Shown: positions 11,761-23,380 of the stretch, in pieces
How positions within the stretch are numbered: position 1 is the first letter of the stretch
Layout: the number at the start of each line of letters is the position of its first letter
Translations under genes and position numbers: made by a program
Assembly: GCA_050084985.1 (NCBI GenBank)
Contig: JBITNC010000001.1
Span: 158,720,001 to 158,784,000 of the forward strand
Length of the DNA stretch: 64,000 nt
From: Nageia nagi
Taxonomy: Eukaryota; Pinophyta
Direction: 5' to 3'
Notes under the pieces: generated by a model
Told to the model about the DNA's origin: nothing
Databases searched by the model: none
The model's input: only the letters and a program-made list of their open reading frames with translations

Positions 11761-12440
11761 AATACAATGATTGTAGAATATGCAAAAAATGGGTTTTCTA
11801 AAAGAGGCCCTAAGATAAGTATGCAAAATATGAAAGAATACACAAGGGCTAAGAAGTTTTTGAAAAGATGCATAATGCAAATATAGTTTCATCAAATGCA
11901 ATTATAATAGGATATATAAAAAATAAGTTTTCTAAAAAAGGCCCTAAGAAAGACATGCAAAATGCAAAGCAATACACAAGGTCTATGAGTTATTTAATAA
12001 GATGCATGATGCAAACAACATTTCATGTACTATAATGATTGCAAGATATGCAAAAAATGGGTTTTTTGAAAAAAGCCCTAATATAAGTATGCAAAATGTG
12101 GAAGAATACATAAGGATTGAGAATTGTTTGACAATATTCATAATGCAAACATAGTTTTATGGAGTATAATGATTTCAAGATATGTAAAAAATGGATTTTG
12201 TAGAAAAAGTCTCTAATACATGTATGAAAAATATGGAAGAATATACAAGTTCTAGGAATTATTTGATAAGATGCATTATGTAAATAGAATTTTATGGTCT
12301 ATAATGATGCAAACATAGTTTCATGGTTTTATAAAAAATACCATAAAGACTATTATTTGATATCCAATTATCACGTGTTAGGCCCTAATAGATATGGATT
12401 TTGCAAAATGCAAAAAATTACAAGGCATGATAATTTTTCA
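11760..12440 (+). pseudogene. Tandem PPR-motif array, decayed, copy 1
   Basis: Four to five units spaced about 131-135 bases apart translate, with stops, to a pattern like KCGRIHKAREVFDKMHNA followed by NIVSWNAMIAGYAKNGFSKK. This matches the S-type repeats of plant PLS-class pentatricopeptide repeat proteins, the organellar RNA-binding and editing factors. Units are recognisable near 11,782, 11,919, 12,051, 12,184 and 12,331 by the GCAAAAAATGGGTTTT-like word. The ~44-codon period is longer than a standard 31-residue S motif, so each unit is an S motif plus part of a neighbour. Stops in every unit make it non-functional. Its presence inside a duplicated repeat block shows it was copied as passive cargo. 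Confidence 0.65.
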
Positions 12441-13490
12441 AAAATACTACATGAATACAAAAGAATACCTAGTACAATGATGCCTTTGCACAACTTACCT
12501 CTCCTCATTTCTCCTCTCATATCCTCTATCCACTCACTTCTACAAACTCAATAAACTCAAAATTCCTGATAGGATTATCAATTTTTGATAGGTTTACTAC
12601 AATAGTCACATTAGTTTTTAGGATCTTATTTTGCACATGTATGACTATGCAATGTAGATGGAATATAAACATAAATATAAGTATGATAAAATTTAAATAT
12701 GCTCTATAATTATGCTCAAATGATTCAAATATGCTCTACAATCTCAATTATTCATAAATGACTTAAATATGCTCTATAATTATATTGCATGTTATTAACT
12801 TATTTGTAAAAATGTTTTGATACAGGCCAAGCATTGAAAGATCTTGCAACATGCTCCAATATTTTCATCTCATGATTCTATCTATACAACATGACACCTC
12901 CTTTGGTTCAATGATAGTCCAATTGTACAAGCATGAAAAAGGTAATTTATCAATTTTTAATAGGTTTGTTGCAATAGTCCCATCATATTTTGGGTTGCAT
13001 TTTTGAACATAAAGATTATGCAATGCATACAAAATATGAACACAAAGATAAGCATATTAAGATTCAAACATGCTTTACAGTTATACCAAAATGGTCAATA
13101 ATATCCTTATGATCAAGAATTACATAATTATGCTTTCAAATATATTATATATGTTCAAATATGTTCAAAATACTAATAAAATATGTGATTTGCAAGTGCC
13201 AAGTAGACACATCCACCTGTAAAGTTAGAATATTTTCTATAGTTTCATTTATGCCCAAATGATTCAAATATGCTCTACAATACTCCCACAACATTTGATT
13301 TTCAAGTACCAAGTAGACATGTATGCAAACTATGGAAGATGCATGATGCATAAATAATTTAATTCAATAAGATTCGAATAAGCTCTATAATTATGTTAAA
13401 ATGATTAAAACACACTCTACAATACTTCTATAACATGAAATAATTTATAAAAAATAAATTTCATATCATAATCTATAAAAAAATAAATTT
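12440..13490. other. AT-rich tail with internal duplication, no gene
   Basis: A stretch near 12,565-12,760 (ATCAATTTTTGATAGGTTT, ACTATGCAATG, GATTCAAATATGCTCTACA) recurs in altered form near 12,945-13,140, and parts appear again near 13,255-13,290. No coding sequence is recognisable. It matches 51,830-52,815 in copy 2. Confidence 0.45.
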
Positions 13491-13494
13491 TTTC

Positions 13495-14088
13495 ATAAGA
13501 AGGTACATCATTAGTGGCATCTATATTAATAGAAAGATTCCTCCATCATGTAGGTCCTACATTTTCATATGAAAATAAACTATCTGATGATTTCAAGGCT
13601 ATAGGTTTTTCCTATAAGAGCTCATAATTTGTTAGAATATCAATAGTTTCAACATTATGAGTAAGAAAATATTTTAATCTTTGTCTATAAGATAGCACTT
13701 CCTATATAGATCTAACATGAATAGGAATTATATCTAACTTAGGAATTTCACCATTACTTTCATCAAAATGACTATTCAAGCTTACATTTTCAAATTCAAA
13801 TTGATCAACATTGAGATTTTCACCAATAATATCCATTTTCTTGCTAGAGATTGTAGACTCAGTATCACTAGGAGCATTAAGATGAGGTTATTATAAAGGT
13901 AGGTTAGGATTATGCCTAACACTTTGGATATCATTGAAATGAACCTGCCCTTTGGAAACCTTAGGGTTTTCTACATTTAGATCTATATTTTCAATATAGG
14001 TACAATAAACCCTAGTTTTATTCTTTTCTCTAGCTATTATTTGGAGTGGTTTAGGTAAAGGAATGAATAATAATGCAAATGGATTCAT
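13495..14088 (-). pseudogene. Decayed ORF of unknown family
   Basis: On the minus strand one frame runs about 198 codons from an ATG at 14,088, interrupted only by a TAA TAA pair at about 13,891, two TAGs and a TGA. It starts MNPFALLFIPLPKPLQII and later reads MDIIGENLNVDQFEFENVS and HNVETIDILTNYE. In sequence this AT-rich, so few stops in one frame suggest former coding. It is acidic and polar in the second half, with no transmembrane segment and no family that I recognise. It is absent from block copy 2, whose corresponding place (52,815-53,590) holds unrelated DNA, so it belongs to an insertion or replacement in copy 1. Confidence 0.4.
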
Positions 14089-14890
14089 GACATTTCAAAA
14101 GGATGCCCTAGATCAAGACCTAGGTGTGTAAGAATGCTAGGTTCACCAAAATGTACAAAACAAATGTGTAAATACATAAATAAATAAATTGGTCTACTAG
14201 ATACATTGAATAACAAGAGATCTATATCAGATTACAAGTAATATACATGAAACATATAAACATGATACATAGTGAGGTCTATAGCCAATTTATGTACAAT
14301 CCTTGAAATAGAACCATAATGAATATTTAGAGGATTATGATTAAAATTTAGATGAGATATTAACAAATATTTGCTATAATATGTATGAATCATTCCCTGA
14401 AATCTGAACCTCTCAATCATGAAGGCACATGTTGTTGGCTATGTGGATCCGGTACACTACTAACGGTTTAAGGATGGTAATTTTGTGTTGTGTGCAAGAG
14501 AGAGAGATAAAAAAGCTCAAATATTTAATAAATTATCAAGATATATGGCATCAAGAGACATTATAAGTTTGATGTTTGGGATAACCACCTATTAAAGAGA
14601 TCCAATAGAGATGTCAACCTTCACCTCCGGTATTTATAACCTGCAACAAAACAAAAAGGAGTGAAAGCTGACACATAGCAATAACAATAATCATTTCAAT
14701 ATTTAAGATAACTTAAAATATAAACCATGGTATATAATATTACATTGGCCCCACCACATGGTATTGCAATGTAATAGCATTTTATCTTGATTTATGTATT
14801 ATTATGTTTTAATCATTTAATGCACTAAATATGATTTATTAAATAAATAGTAAATAAATTTTAGGCATCTAGATTAGGATAATTATAAAT
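14089..14890. other. Gene-free tail of block copy 1
   Basis: 14,520-14,880 matches 53,590-53,965 (shared words CAAGAGACA, TATCAAC/TGTCAACCT, GGAGTGAAA, TATTGCA(A)TTGTAATA). The part 14,089-14,520 has no match in copy 2 and no recognised feature. Confidence 0.4.
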
Positions 14891-15300
14891 TATCATACAA
14901 AATTGTTGTTTTAAGGGTTCTTAAAGGCAATATTCAACTATTATAAATGTACCATTATGAATTGGTTACTGTTAAAACCGAATTTTAGTGTAGTATTTAT
15001 AGGCAACATGATGGATCATATCATTATTATCAAATATTTAAAAATATCATGGATGAGGAGGATATTCAACTCACTAACATACCTCTTGACTTGATCTAAA
15101 TTTTAATTAGTTGGCTTTCAATGCTTTAGTTTAGTGACCAAGGGCCATAATGGAGACTTTAATATCTTTTGCTACCTCCTAATCCACAAGGTTAATATTG
15201 GGGTGTGATTAAGCCACTCACACCTATTTTTATCATAAAGTATTCATATTTTATTAATATAATATATTTTCATTAAAAATTTAATTAAATGAAAGGTTTA
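14890..15300 (+). repeat. ~400 bp direct repeat, unit 1
   Basis: It matches 26,040-26,440, including TTTTAATTAGTTGG(C/T)TTTCAATGC and the words before and after it. Neither unit contains coding sequence. The pair flanks the interval containing copia remnant A. Confidence 0.6.
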
Positions 15301-15351
15301 AATTTTATTTTGATTAATAAAAGACTTATAATTTATCAATATTATGATAAT

Positions 15352-15374
15352 TATATATATATATATATATATAT
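15352..15374. repeat. (AT)n microsatellite
   Basis: Uninterrupted alternating AT of about 23 bases, within AT-rich DNA. Confidence 0.9.
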
Positions 15375-15604
15375 TAATATTAATTATAGTAATCCATCCT
15401 TTCAAATTTAAACTTTGGAATTAGACTCTATGTCTATGGGGTTCTCTTCTATCAAAGCCACTTGGGAGTCATTTTTGGTCACATCCACACTAGTTAGAAA
15501 CCACTGACTAGATTTAGCATATCAACATGCATGTGAAGGAGGAGAGTTTTGAACCTTGGACATCCTTTTTTCCACTTGAAAGGTTTAACACCCACTTGTG
15601 AAGG

Positions 15605-15950
15605 GGGACAATTATTTTTTTGATTCATGATATGTAAGAATGCAAAAGTTTAATGATATAAGAAAATATGATTTAAGATTTTTATGAAAAAGTTATAAAT
15701 ACATAAAAAAATAATTTCCAATCACAAAAGAATTATTAGAATATTAACTTCACTGAAATCTATTACAACTTTCTTAAAAACAAAATAAAATAAAAAATGA
15801 AATAAGTCTAATTAAAATTATTATTTGTAGATAGAGATAAAAAAAGAATAAAATAATATGATTACAATAACTTTCTACCATCAAAGATGATTAAACTAAA
15901 AATCAAGCTTATTCAAATTTATTTTCTCAGCTTCAATTTTTTTTCTCAAG
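15605..15950 (+). repeat. ~330 bp direct repeat, unit 1
   Basis: It matches 21,745-22,060 (ATTCATGATATGT, CAATCACAAAAGAATTAT, AATAATATGATTACAATA). A further match joins 15,270-15,330 to 21,670-21,730, so the first unit carries about 285 extra bases at 15,332-15,605. The pair flanks about 5.7 kb of AT-rich DNA and could be the remains of LTRs, but no primer site or coding sequence was found. Confidence 0.55.
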
Positions 15951-15966
15951 AGAAAAGGATGTATAA

Positions 15967-16040
15967 CCAATAGAGCTAGCCTGAAGTAAAAATTTCTTTT
16001 ATAAGTTTGCACCAATAGAGCTAGCCCGAAGTAAAAATTT
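15967..16040 (+). repeat. 46 bp tandem duplication with a dispersed word
   Basis: CCAATAGAGCTAGCCTGAAG occurs at 15,967 and, with one change, at 16,012. The same word appears at 34,612 and in reverse complement at about 38,440-38,470. Confidence 0.7.
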
Positions 16041-16049
16041 ATTTTATAT

Positions 16050-17636
16050 CTAGTATATTTTTTCAACATTATTCATGTTATAATTGATAAATATTGTATT
16101 CTTTCATTTATTTGTAAGATCTAAGAGAATCTCTAAAACTACTCTATAAATCAACTTTTATTTTTATATTGTTAAAATAAGTGGTTATCCACTTTAAATG
16201 TATATCAAGTATGGATATAAAAGGTGATGTAATCTCACTCAAAATATTTTTCATATAATAAGTTGAATATTATTTTTGTCCTACATGTATAAATTATTTT
16301 ATTTTTAAAGTTGTTTTAGGAGTGTTTAATTAATGATAGATATATTATTTTCATGTTGAAATAAAATTTATGTAATTTTACAAGGAATAATGTTGCACAT
16401 TCTATTTGCACACCTACAATGCATTTTACCCATCTAAATATAAGAAAAAAATAAACTAGCTATTGCAACCTTATGCAATAGGTATGCCATAGATTAATAA
16501 TTATGTAGTATTATTTTTTATTAAAAGAGATAACATAATCATAATATTTAATTAATATGCATTTAATTAATATTCATTTAATTAATAAATAAATAAGTTT
16601 CCAACAAGTTGTTCAAAAATGGGAAATAAAAATTAGGTACTTTAGAAGAGGTCAAGTTGAAATCTCTATCTTAGTGGCCCAATGGTAGTGCAACAGGTAG
16701 AGAAAAGGGATTTGAAGATATATGTCCACACTGAAGTAGCTACTCATGTCAAATTTGGAATGTAAGATTAATCACCTAGGAATATACATCATCTACTTAC
16801 CAAGAAGAATACAATATGTATTGACCTAAAACCATTCAATTCCCAAAATAGATATTTAAGTATTACTTATTTGGTTCTCAAATAAATGATACTAATGGGT
16901 TTTATAACAAACAAGAAATGAATGGAAAATCCATAATGTTTATGGTTTGGGATTTGGGTTTAGTGGAGGCTATGCAAATGCAAGCCCCCTCTTCCACAAA
17001 TTATGACATGTACTCTCCACATTTGGAGATGCTAGGAAGACCCTACTCCTAAGTGCAATGGAAGTTCCCTACCTAGGCCATTGGTCTTGCTGATCACCCA
17101 TTGACATCGTAGAGCTAAGTATACTTTAATGATTCTCCTCCCCTCCCATTTATCTTCTCTCCTCTTTCCCTCTCCCTTAACACTCCTACATGTGGGATCA
17201 TCATACAATCTTATGTTCAAAGTAGGTGTACATAAATAGTTCATAGTTTTCTAGCTTATTCTTCAATGCTGCCACCATATTTAAGCTCAAATTGAGTTTA
17301 TAATATAATAGCTTTAATAAAATTCACACCGCATTAAGCTTCCTATACTATAAGTTTACCCAAATATTCTTACCCAAAATATAAAACATTTTAGATGGAT
17401 GAAATACATAATTCATTTTTGTATCTCATTTTGTCATAGTGTATTATGTTAATTGGGTTGATTTCATTTATTAATAAATTTGAATAATAAATACTATACA
17501 TTCCTTTCATAATATACAAAGAAAACATTCACTATATTAAAATATACACACACACACACACAGATATCTATATATATATACTTTAAATAAATAATAAAAA
17601 AAAAATATTATACATCTCTTTAATTATGTTTAAAAA

Positions 17637-17692
<56 letters not shown>

Positions 17693-20600
17693 GCTTCATT
17701 ATAAATGGTAACTTAGAATCATTCATATTATTTTGAGGATAGAGAGTGTTGCTAGTTCAATATTCTATTTTGTTTAATAGATACAATATAAGTAAGTTTT
17801 TTTTGTTTAATATCCTATATTAAGGTATTATATAGCACCTCAACTAGATAAGGAGCAGGTGTAGGAAATGAATTATATTTTAATCCTATATTGAGTTTCT
17901 CCTCAGAGAATAGTTAATCATTTACATAAATGCTATTTTTATCACATATGGTAATATATATTTTAAAAATATCTAAAATACATTGTATGTTTAGTATTTA
18001 TGTGCAATCATATTGTAATATGTATATTTAATAATATGTATATTTAGTTTGAGATAGTTAATATCAAAATTATAGTTAACTAACTATATCAATAATATTT
18101 TTTATAAAACTTTAATAATACGTTATCATATTAATAATATAATATTTCTATATTATAACATTTAATAGTTGATTACAAGTAGTGTTTTTATTTTTCTTTA
18201 TGCATATCTCACTACTCATATCATGGGAAAATGATGATAACTAAGAAATATCATATAATTAACATAGAACCTTTACTACCTCCTCAAATTGATATATTCA
18301 TCAAAGAATTGATATGTATTTCAAATATCTCACTTAATACAAAGGTTGTCATTATTTAATTGCTAATAACCCTCCATACAATGTTATTCAAGGGTTAAAT
18401 GAATAATTGATGATTTGTTATAATATGGAAATATTTGAATATATTTTAATAAATTAATCATAGTCATCCTATTTTATATGGTCATATTAATCATCTTGTT
18501 TATTATATTATTAAATTCTAATATCTATTTTTAATAATAATCTATATTCTATACTAGATAGGTAACATTATTATCATATATTATATTTTTATATCTTAAT
18601 TGTACTTCAAAATATATTACAAACTGTATTAATGGAGTTTAAATTTATTAAATATAAAAATTTATTATCAAATGCAATTTTTTTCATCTTGTGCATACAC
18701 ATTATGAAAATAAATATCTTTTGAGAGCTTCATCTCTTTCTATCAAAAGGAGTTAAATTATGTGTTATGAATGTCATGGATAAGTAAAACTAAAATATTT
18801 GAATGTCTTCATTGAAAAATTTTCTTTATTAAGAATTGTATTAAGATATTATATGAATTCTAAATTCATTAATTTATATTTAAATCTTATTGTACATATT
18901 TTTGTAGTTTATTCTATTCTAATTACAAAATAATCATCAAAGCATTCTAAAAAGTATTAATAATTATATAGACTAAAAAGATCAAATCTTTTATAATAAA
19001 AAATATCAATTAGAAATTATAATTACCTAGATAATTATAATAACTTAACATAGTACATTATGATTATATTGTAATGTATGTTTTAGTTTTACTGTTAGTT
19101 TGATAAAGTTAGTATGAATTTTATACATTTTCTTTCTCATATCAATTATATTTGAGGAAATGTGATTTTATATTCTTGCACAATCCTCTAAATTTTACAA
19201 CTCATAATGATTGAGGTAGCAATCCATCATATTTTACTAGCATACAAAGAGGATGCAACATATTTATGATTTTTAATACATTTCAATAATTATAATATAG
19301 TTTCTATCCACTACGATGTTATGTGGATTGTCCTTATGCATTAATAAGAGGATATATCATATGTGGATACTTTATTTTATTATTATATTTTCTACTAATA
19401 TTATTACAAATTACTATAGTAAAATAATATGCAAATACCATATTATCAAAGTGAATACATGAAAATTTCATATGCTAATGTTATATTTGAAATTCATAAT
19501 ATTATAATAAACTTTCATTTCATAAATATTTAACTATGCATTTGTTTACTATAAATTTGATGTATGATATAAAAAAATAAATACTTATCTGTAATCTATA
19601 AAAAACAAATGAATATAAATTATTTATCACTTACTCAAGATCCTATAAATTCTTTTTTATGTATAATATTAACAATTTACATGATAAATAAAATAAATAA
19701 TAACAATTTTAAAAAACTACAATAATAATAATGTAAGAATAATAATCCAAAACTAATTATGAAAAATTATCTTGATTTGTAGAGACATTTTGAAAAGAAA
19801 ATAAAAAAGTATATCATTATGCACATATCAATAATTTTTTACTTTCAAAAGTATTAAAGAATAATGATTGTTGTTAAGTTATAAGTTAGTAATTATAATA
19901 GTAAAATATAAGTAGTATTAGTAAAAATATTTTATCAAACATAATAATTCTAAATTGACTTACATGATTATGAAAATAAATATTTATTGTAAATATGATC
20001 TCTTGTAATCATAATAGAATAATTATGCGTTTGAACCCATAGGAATTGTAATCTAATAAAATATTTGTTTATTTTTCACAAGAAAGAATATTACATTCAC
20101 TCAAATAAAAGTCAAAGTAAATAATAAGATAAATGCTGAACTACACTTATTTAGATATATCATTAGAAAACATAATAACATCACATAATAAATATTAAAA
20201 TTCAAATAAAAAATATTGTATTCAATCAAATAAAAAATATCATATAAAACAATTACAAATGAAATTAAATAATAATATACTAATTGAAAGTATTCATTGA
20301 AAATAAGTTCATATCTATTTCAAAGTTTGTTATTGCACTATTACTTTTTAAAAGATCATATTTACAATTAATAACACATGTTATTATGGTAAATTTACTT
20401 GTAATATTATTTAATTCATTAAATATTTGTTATAAATTTTTTATATTAGATAAGATTTCTTATTTATCAATTAAATGATTAGTTAGAAGATATAGTTTGA
20501 TAATATGCAATATTAGTATAATGACACAACACACATGGCCATGTAAAACCAAAAAAATAATAAAAAAATTAAATCTAAAGGCTAAAAACTATTTCATGGT

Positions 20601-21080
20601 TGACCCACTCTCCAACAAATTCTTAGTTTTCGATTTGAAAATGAGCTTCAAAAGTTGAGAGGAGGATGCCTATGACGTAATAATCTAAATTATGTATGAT
20701 CCTTCATGATCTTATATTTTGTATTTATACTCCCTAATTAGAGAAACATTTTTTTATGTATGATCCTTCATGATCTTATATTTAGTATTGATACTCCCTA
20801 ATTTCAAAAAATATGCTTTAAGCATTAATAACCACATTGTGGATCATAATCATTATAAAATTTAATAATATAACTCTTACAATAAAAGAATTTTATAATT
20901 ACCAAAGGTAATAAAATATTGAGTGAAAAATCATATATATGAGGTTAGATCTTCTTTTTCTTGAACATCTAAAATAATGAAATAATTTGATGCTTTATGA
21001 TATGAAAGACAAAGGGTGTTAAGTAAAGTTACACGTTCAATGACACCATTCATAGATATTTAAGGAATGTCCATTATTTG
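16050..21080. other. AT-rich gene desert
   Basis: About 5 kb with no coding sequence, RNA gene or intact element that I can recognise. It is very AT-rich, especially 17,700-20,550. A less AT-rich part at 16,640-17,260 includes a pyrimidine-rich run at about 17,130-17,185, but translations of it show no family. Two near-identical ~60 bp tandem units lie at about 20,692-20,805 (TATGATCCTTCATGATCTTA in each). Confidence 0.6.
17641..17690. repeat. (CA)25 microsatellite
   Basis: Fifty bases of perfect CA dinucleotide, with a shorter ACACAC tract at about 17,545-17,562. Such long perfect tracts are usually polymorphic. Confidence 0.95.
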
Positions 21081-21084
21081 TTGG

Positions 21085-21430
21085 TTTAATTGGATGATAT
21101 GTGCTTGGTGGTTTTAGTTAATGTTGTTTATGAGGATGTAGAGTTGTTTATTTAGGATCTGCCTTACTGATTTGAAGGAACTTTGTATTTGGATATGTAG
21201 ATAAAGATTATGGGGATGAGATAAGATTTTATGTGATTTTGAAGTAATTTTGTTAGTGCAATTGAGTGACATATGCTTGATGCTTTTGGTTGATGTTGTT
21301 AATGAGGATGTAGAATTGTCATTTCACCAATCACTATTGATTTGATAGAATTTGGTATGTAGATATGCGTATGGAGATTATGAGGATGAGATAAGATTTT
21401 ACATTATATTTAAGGAAACATGGTGATGTT
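21085..21430 (+). repeat. ~173 bp tandem duplication
   Basis: Two units start near 21,095 and 21,267, each with ATATG(T)GCTTG, then GATGTTGTT(T/A)ATGAGGATGTAGA, then GGATGAGATAAGATTTTA, diverged from each other. No coding sequence. Confidence 0.7.
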
Positions 21431-21744
21431 TGGCATAAACATGCAAACATTCTTAACATATTATGGAAAAATAGAATATTTGAGATTTCAATAACTTTGA
21501 TAGTCAACTATGGAATAGAATCTCAAAAGGGTTAGTTATGTATTATGGTTGAATGGACTGAGAGAAACTATATTATACTAAATTGATTGAACAAACTAGG
21601 ATTTGATTGATTGATCACTTGACTAATGAAATTTTAATTCTTAAGTAGAAAATTATAAAAGAGATTAAAGTTACTTCAATTAAATGAAAGATTTATATTT
21701 TATTTTGATTAAATGAAAGGTTTATGTTTCATCGATATTATGGA

Positions 21745-22060
21745 CATTGTTTTTATAATTCATGATATGTGGAAATGCAAAGACTTCAAAATATAACAGA
21801 TTGTGAATTAAATCTTTTTAAAAAAATTATAAATATATACAAATATAATTTTCAATCACAAAAGAATTATAGGAATATTAACTTCACCAAAATATATTAT
21901 AATAATCTTAATAAATAAATAAAATCTAATTAGAAATATTACCATAGATAAAGATAGAACAGGATAAAATAATATGATTACAATATCTCTCTACCATTAA
22001 ATATCATCAAGATCAAGATCAAATCTATTTTCTTAGGCTCAAATTTATTGTGCAAAGAAG
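21745..22060 (+). repeat. ~330 bp direct repeat, unit 2
   Basis: Partner of 15,605-15,950. It ends about 75 bases before the 5' truncation point of copia remnant A. Confidence 0.55.
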
Positions 22061-22136
22061 ATATGGAATCTGGAGGCTTGTCTAGAAAGCTTTCAAGATT
22101 TGAGACACTCTTGTAGACTAATGAGAGTGTCCATGT

Positions 22137-23246
22137 TCTTGAAGAAAGCATTATATGGTATAAAGAAAGCATAAAGGGAATGGTATGCAAGATTATATAG
22201 CTATATTCTTCAACAAAAATTCAAGAAATATATGGTTGATAGTAATCTTTATGTCAAAATTGAAGATACTAATTAAATTGTAGTGGTTGTATATGTGGAT
22301 GATATTATCTTTAGATGTTGTAAATATAAGTTATGTAAGGAGTTTGTTGCTCAAATGCAAAGTGGATTTGAAATGTCCATGATAGTTGAGTTATCTTATT
22401 TCCTTGGCCTAAACATTTATCAATTAGATAAAGAAATATTTATTTCTTAGATAAAATATGTCAAGGAGATTTTAACAATGTTTGGTATGGTAGATTGCAA
22501 ACCAATTGGTTACCCCATGACAACTAGATGTGAGCTTAGTGAGGATGATAAGTCACATTCAATTGATCAAACCTTGTATAGGTTTATTATTGGAAGTCTA
22601 ATATACTTAATAGCCTTAAGACCTAAGATTCTTCAAGTAGTATGTATGGTTTCTAGATTTCAAGAATATCCCAAAGAAATGCATGTGCAAGCAGTAAAGA
22701 GGATTTTTAGATATCTTAAAGGAACAATGGAGGATGGTTTATGGTATCCCAAAGGAAAAAGAATTTACTTTAATTGCTTATTCAGATGTTGATTGGGCTA
22801 GATGTATTGATAATAGAAAAATCACAAGTGGTGGTGCTTTCTACCTTGGTAGAAAATTTGTATCATAGTATATTAAAAATCAAGATTTAGTGTCATTATG
22901 TACAATAGAAGTAGAGTATATTGCAAGAACATTATATTGTACACATGTATTATGGATGAAGAAAACCATGAAAGATCTAGGAATTAATTTTAGTGAGCCC
23001 ATTTATTATTTGTATGACAACACAAGTGCCATCAACATTTCAAAAAATCTAATTATGCAGTCTAAAACTAAGCACATAGAAATCAAATATCATTTTCTAA
23101 TAGATAAGTTTGCTAAGAATGAGGTGAAGTTGGAGTTTTTTCCTATTGTAGAGTAAGTGATTGATATCTTTACCAAACCATTTCCCAAGGAAGTGTTTGA
23201 ATATCTTAAACAAAAATTGGGAGTAGTCACTCTTCCCAAACATTAG
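22137..23246 (+). pseudogene. Copia pol remnant A (RT-RNase H)
   Basis: The translation begins LKKALYGIKKA.REWY, the copia reverse-transcriptase word, and continues through VVVVYVDDIIF (catalytic YVDD at about 22,290) and LSYFLGLNI. It then reads PKEMHVQAVKRIFRYLKGT and GLWYPKGK. One extra A near 22,757 shifts the frame, after which RNase H continues as YSDVDWA, CTIEVEYIA, YDNTSAINISKN and TKHIEIKYHFL. The Asp, Glu, Asp and Asp catalytic positions are all readable. It ends FPKEVFEYLKQKLGVV and a stop at about 23,246. In-frame stops lie at 22,274-22,276 and 22,448-22,450. Both also occur in remnant B, so they predate the split. The role would be copying retroelement RNA into DNA; it is inactive here. 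Confidence 0.88.
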
Positions 23247-23360
23247 GTAGTTATTGGCTACACATTCTCAAGGGTACCAATTCATAATTTGTATCTTATG
23301 CTCCTATGCATGTTATTTTATATTTTTTAATTATAACATGAACTTGATAATGGTGCATGG

Positions 23361-23372
23361 ATTCAAGGGGAG
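23361..23372 (+). other. Polypurine tract of copia A
   Basis: ATTCAAGGGGAG lies just upstream of the 3' LTR, as in plant copia elements. Remnant B has ATTCAAGGGGAT at 60,099-60,110. Confidence 0.65.
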
Positions 23373-23380
23373 CAATCTAA

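Larger units (their letters stand above)
1..14880 (+). repeat. Composite duplicated block, copy 1
   Basis: This stretch matches 40,414-53,965 in the same order and orientation: copia gag remnant, short direct-repeat pair, gypsy-like LTR element, L1 remnant, PPR array, AT-rich tail. Near-continuous similarity runs to about 13,490 (52,815 in copy 2), is interrupted, and resumes at about 14,520-14,880 (53,590-53,965). The left end is cut by the window edge, so the true start is unknown. The shared nested insertion site shows the block was duplicated as a unit. Confidence 0.85.

Noticed and set aside
16660-16760. Possible tRNA-like SINE head (TGGCCCAATGGT resembling an A box)
   Set aside because: No convincing B box at the expected distance, no cloverleaf and no poly(A) tail or repeat copy in the window.
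15605-22060. Intact LTR retrotransposon bounded by the ~330 bp direct repeats
   Set aside because: No primer site, polypurine tract or coding sequence in the 5.7 kb between them, and no TG/CA ends. Only the repeat pair is reported.
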